Source of the DNA: Funneliformis mosseae
Lineage: Eukaryota > Glomeromycota > Glomeromycetes > Glomerales > Glomeraceae
NCBI GenBank assembly: GCA_910592005.1
Contig: CAJVPP010001244.1
Span: 1 to 21,456, forward strand
Direction: 5' to 3'
Length of the DNA: 21,456 nt
This document shows, piece by piece, positions 17,954-21,456 of this stretch. The position numbers were made by a program, and so were the translations under genes. The notes under the pieces are model-generated. The model was not told the DNA's origin, did no database searches, and saw only the letters and a list, made by a program, of their open reading frames with translations. Each line of letters starts with the position of its first letter. The first letter of the stretch is position 1.

Positions 17954-18310
17954 AGGATGGGTATGAAAAAATATTATATATGATGAGAGAACTCGTTAAC
18001 ATTGTTAATAATCAAAGTCACGTATCTGTTCTAATTTGACTAACTCATTTGTTATTAGTATATTGGTAGATACATTTGCTTAAAGTCATATATCCTAGAA
18101 TATGAAATATTAACTGGTTACTATTTTATTTTTTTGAATGTTATAAGAAAAATGTCTAAGCTGAAGCAGTATATATACTAATTTTTTTAAGCGTCCTTAT
18201 GAAAATTTTCTGTTTCTATAAGAAAAATTTATAGGAATACTCATAAGAACAATCTCAATATCATTTTTATACTACTTAACCTGATTTATTGAGTTCTTTA
18301 CTAATTGTTT

Positions 18311-18508
18311 CTATATCTCTATAAGTCCCTATGAAATATAAAAATTCTAGAAAAAAAATTCAATTTTTCTATGATATTCTTATAGATAAATATAGTCATA
18401 TATATAATTAATATAGTTGGTATATGATCAATGTATAATATATATATATATATATAAAATAAAAAGGTAAAGAGTTCAGAAATTTATAAGAACTTATAGG
18501 GATATAGG
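18311..18508. repeat. Imperfect inverted repeat around CTATAAGTCCCTAT
   Basis: CTATATCTCTATAAGTCCCTAT (from 18311) pairs with CTTATAGGGATATAG (18494-18508 region, extending outward) at most positions over about 26 bp, with roughly 145 bp between arms. Weaker inverted similarity (ACTACTTA/TAAGTAGT) extends beyond. Probably an old MITE remnant. Confidence 0.4.
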
Positions 18509-18734
18509 AATAAGTAGTAAAAATACCTTTTGAAAGTTCTAAAATTACTAGTTTGCTATATTTCTAGCATTTTTGTTAAGTTTTTTTACCATCCCTATAA
18601 ATTTTTCATGATCAAATTTTTGATAAGTCATTGGGGCCAATTTATAGCATTAGGCTTTTTCATTCTATCAAGAACCTCTTCTAACACCTCTAAAGTTTGC
18701 CAATCTAAAATATTTTATCTATTGTAGAGATTAT

Positions 18735-19200
18735 ATGCTTCAATATGGTGATTCAGGAGTAATTCCAAAAAATGACATTATAACTTTGCAAATTTTAGAT
18801 AATACTACAACATATCGAATTTATTTTCATATTCAACAAGATATTCCTTATTTTTTTTATCTTGAAAATTATTATATAAGTGATGCATATTTGATATTTT
18901 TGGGTTATGATTACAATTATTAGAAGTTAAAGAATTAGGTTATGGAGAATGTAAATTCTTAAAAGATGGAAGACCTAATCAAAGTGCTGATAAAAGTGTT
19001 TTAAAAAGTGCTGTAAATACTATTGCTATAAAAAGTGTTGGAAAAAATGATTAGTTTTTACTTTAATAACAATTATAGCTGAGAAAATATACATTATTAT
19101 ACCATTTACCAGATAGTATACCTTCATATACTTATTATGATTTATTAAAGATTATTTATTATTATTACAAAATACTAAAAAAAATCAATCTTTTGTAATG
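18735..19200 (+). pseudogene. Decayed gene fragment, unrecognised
   Basis: A 62-codon open frame (18735-18923; MLQYGDSGVIPKNDIITLQI ... FFYLENYYISDAYLIFLG) stops at TAG. One frame over, the sequence continues protein-like: LLEVKELGYGECKFLKDGRP then NQSADKSVLKSAVN, IAIKSVGKND to a stop near 19053. A third open piece near 19081-19198 reads YTLLYHLPDSIPSYTYYDLL. Balanced charged residues in the second piece argue for real coding ancestry. The segment contains four AAAGTG[CT]T repeats. No family recognised; context suggests a repeat-family gene. Confidence 0.4.
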
Positions 19201-20592
19201 CTATAATTTTTTCTTTGCATAATTAAATCATTTCCAAATAAAGCGTGTAGATTTATTTTTAAAATAAAATCATTTCTTTAGAACACCTTCATAAAAAATA
19301 ATATATCAATTTATTAAAATCTAAAAAAAGAACTTATTATCATTCTTAAAAATAAGTCACGTAATTTATTAAAAAAAATCAATCCTTTTGATTTCTGAAT
19401 TATTTTCTTAATTTTTGCAACAATTAACAATTATGAAAAAGGTTATATGTGGCTGTGACAAAAATACTGATTTGAGTATTCGAATTATTATACATTCATA
19501 TTCTAAATTCAAATATTTAGACTTCAGTAATAGCATGATTGATAATTCAGCAATCAGAAAAATTGCTCGTTCATGTTATACTTTGGCTTAGAATGTTGTA
19601 GAAGTATTAACAGAAAAGTAATAAAAAAGCTTAATTGGAATATCAAGATAAAATAGCCTATAGTAATATGAGTCAATGCAAAATCTATCTAGTTCAGAGC
19701 AGTGATCATCAGCTCAGAATTTTTTTGCTGAGTCACCATATATGATAATTTTTATTAAAGATATAATGCATTATATAGATAATAATGAAAGAAATAACTA
19801 ATTGTGTAGATTGAACAGATGATAGAGATTTTGCATCTCAACTAAGCTCTCTAGTCTTAAAATCTGAAAAGGATAAAAAAAATACCAGCTTCCATACAAG
19901 GTAATAGCTCCATTAGTAAATATTCAAGTCAATAAAATTTTATGCTATGCTCATTAGTAAGAATAAGATCCCAGAAACTTATATTTGATATTACCAGCGC
20001 ATAGGCTAGGTAAAGTTTATTTGAAATTTTTTCTAAAATTACTGGTTAAACTATAGATAAACTTTATAGTATCTTAAAAATTATCTAAGTTTTTATAGGG
20101 TAAAGTTTTTTTTTCTTTTCGACTAATAAAAGGGTAAAATTATTAATAGTTTGTAAAAGGTCTCTTTTAATAATATGAGTAAAAAAACAGATACTGTATA
20201 TGTATGATATTGATAGTTAACTCTAAATATAATGAATCTGCTTATACTGAAATCTTATTATACTAAATTATGTGTTACAGAACTGATATATTAAATTATA
20301 TATTTGATATAACAAACTATCACGTGATATATTTAAATTTATCAAAATATTATACTAACTAGCATAGTTAAAAATCCAATAAAATTCAATAAATATTATG
20401 TAACATAAAATTAAAAATTTATTGTTATTGAAATAAAAAAATTAAAATTTTTTATTTCAATATAATTATTAATTATAAACTAAAAATTTACATATCAAAA
20501 TCAACTGGTACATAATTTTCAACAAATTCTGTTGAAATTTATAATAATTATATAAGATTAAATTAAAATTAAAAAAGAATAAATCAACTTAC
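19201..20592. other. AT-rich spacer with short coding remnants on the plus strand
   Basis: No intact gene. Two short plus-strand pieces look like eroded coding sequence. One is at 19433-19590 (KKVICGCDKNTDLSIRII, then SYSKFKYLDFSNSMIDNSAI, RKIARSCYTLA, stop, NVVEVLTEK). The other is at 19637-19750 (LEYQDKIAYSNMSQCKIYLV ... LLSHHI), after a frame change. They may be parts of one dead gene together with the fragment upstream. The TCACGTGA octamer at 20320-20327 lies in this spacer. Confidence 0.35.
20320..20327. promoter_or_regulatory. TCACGTGA octamer in a gene-poor region
   Basis: Fourth perfect copy of the palindrome, in the context TATCACGTGATAT, itself an extended palindrome. No intact gene is near. 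Confidence 0.25.
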
Positions 20593-21383
20593 CTAATATC
20601 CTTTTCTTTAATTCTATATCAATTTCAACTTCTCTTGATATAACTTTGATATTATCTAATTCTTCTTCATGATTTTGTGTTCGAAAGTCTATCCAATTAT
20701 CAATATCTTTATTTACTTATAATCTTTGATTATAAGATTATTAATTGAATTAGAAAAGTAATTATAACAATATATATAATATAAGCCTAAAAATATGAAA
20801 GCAAATTTCATGATATCCATATTCACAAATTAATATTTGACCATTATTCTATGATAAATTTATATATTCTGAGCAGTCACATAGTTTATTAGTTACTAGT
20901 TGATATTTTGAATAATATCCTAATGGTAATACATTAAAAGAAAATCACGTTTTTACTAGAAAAGTAACAATAATCTTTTTAATTCTTATTCCTTCTTTTT
21001 TTAATTCAACTCCATTAGAATTTTTCTATAAATTATTAAAAAACTCCAAATAAAAAATAGCTGACAATTTAATTAAACTATCAAAATCTTTTTTTGAATA
21101 GGAATAATTATATTTGGATTCAAAAGACTTTACAAAAGAATTTTCATGTTGATAATGATTTATGAACAATGTATCTCTTCTCAATGATTTTCTAGTAAAT
21201 ACTTTTGTATTAGTATGATGACATAATAAACTATGAAAATTTTCAACTGAATATTTATTAAAAATGTTTAAATGTATTTTTAAAGTATCAAGTATCAAAT
21301 GTTGTATTGCTTTCCAATAAGAAATATTCTGACAAAAAGGCAAGCATAATTTTATCATAATTATGCCTATGAAATCATTATAC
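20593..21383 (-). pseudogene. Truncated member of a repetitive gene family with a Cys/His C-terminus
   Basis: The minus strand reads inward from 21383: KYSVENFHSLLCHHTNTKVF, TRKSLRRDTLFINHYQHENS, YSKKDFDSLIKLSAIFYLEF, stop at 21026. It then continues in another frame as SNGVELKKEGIRIKKIIV, stop, FSFNVLPLGYYSKYQLVTNK, LCDCSEYINLS, stop, NNGQILICEYGYHEICFHIF. An acidic exon follows, NKDIDNWIDFRTQNHEEELD ... IELKKRILG, ending at donor GTAAGT (20592-20587). From memory, VENFHSLLR plus C-x-C...LICGHGYHxxC marks a large repeat-like family of glomeromycotinan genomes. Here the CGHGYH motif has become CEYGYH. At least three stops or shifts and loss of the 5' part make it dead. The family function is unknown to me. 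Confidence 0.55.
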
Positions 21384-21456
21384 AGAGGGTGGACAAAAGT
21401 ATCCGCACACTTTTTCACTCAATATAAAACTTATAATTTTTTTGCATTAACAATAA
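21384..21456. mobile_element. Left terminal inverted repeat of a Tc1/mariner-like element (partial)
   Basis: After a TA dinucleotide (21382-21383) the sequence begins CAGAGGGTGGACAAAAGTAT followed by CCGCACAC, the typical form of Tc1/mariner ends (CAGT/CAGA, GGNGGACAAAAGTATNCGCAC). The element would run rightwards out of the window, so the transposase and the second TIR are not seen. The insertion point falls within the minus-strand repeat-family gene fragment, whose protein similarity stops at this border. Confidence 0.65.

Noticed and set aside
18530..18727. 65-codon plus-strand frame, hydrophobic
   Set aside because: Composition is what poly(T)-rich DNA yields (Phe, Leu, Ile, Tyr); no conserved-looking segment, and it overlaps the end of an inverted-repeat remnant.
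1..21456. tRNA or rRNA genes
   Set aside because: Looked for GGTTCGANTCC-type B boxes with paired arms; the hits (for example near 735 and 6683) lie inside coding sequence and do not fold as a cloverleaf. No rRNA-like GC-rich conserved block is present.

Overview
The window looks like nuclear DNA of a very AT-rich fungus, most probably an arbuscular mycorrhizal fungus (Glomeromycotina, Rhizophagus-like). The reasons are intron-dense genes with short GTAAGT...TTTAG introns, a eukaryotic cytosolic ribosomal protein beside a mitochondrial one, a GPI-anchor mannosyltransferase, and many decayed transposon-related gene copies in AT-rich spacers. The genus-level call is from memory of that genome style and is an inference; no rRNA, tRNA or marker gene in the window settles it.

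Layout. Positions 1-2.3 kb hold a broken gene with a CAP-Gly domain (minus strand) and a decayed pogo-like DDE transposase (plus strand). Positions 2.5-9.5 kb form a compact island of five apparently intact genes: a 58-residue unrecognised protein (plus), a 15-exon Glu/Leu/Phe/Val-type amino-acid dehydrogenase (minus), mitochondrial ribosomal protein uS12m (minus), cytosolic ribosomal protein eL13 (plus) and GPI mannosyltransferase 1, PIG-M/GPI14 type (minus). The small gene and the dehydrogenase are tail to tail with 74 bp between stops, uS12m and eL13 diverge from a 421-bp shared region, and eL13 and PIG-M are tail to tail. Every exon junction given for these genes was checked for splice sites and reading phase.

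From 9.9 to 12.4 kb there are two more decayed genes and an orphan promoter-like stretch. From about 12.4 kb the sequence becomes an extremely AT-rich, gene-free desert. At 16.0-18.0 kb this desert contains a cluster of small inverted-repeat elements: a 184-bp element with a perfect 8-bp target duplication, a 169-bp element with 37-bp inverted ends, a 56-bp almost perfect loopless palindrome, and a 603-bp hAT-like foldback element. Positions 18.7-21.4 kb carry remnants of coding sequence, ending in a repeat-family gene fragment (minus strand) that is cut by what looks like the terminal inverted repeat of a Tc1/mariner element running off the right edge.

Functionally the intact genes do not form a pathway: they are housekeeping genes (two ribosomes, the GPI anchor, amino-acid metabolism) packed side by side. 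I found no convincing new multi-gene system. The points most worth a second look are the small-element cluster, five T(n)A(n) homopolymer junctions confined to the gene island, the over-represented TCACGTGA octamer, and the bacterial-looking amino-acid dehydrogenase.
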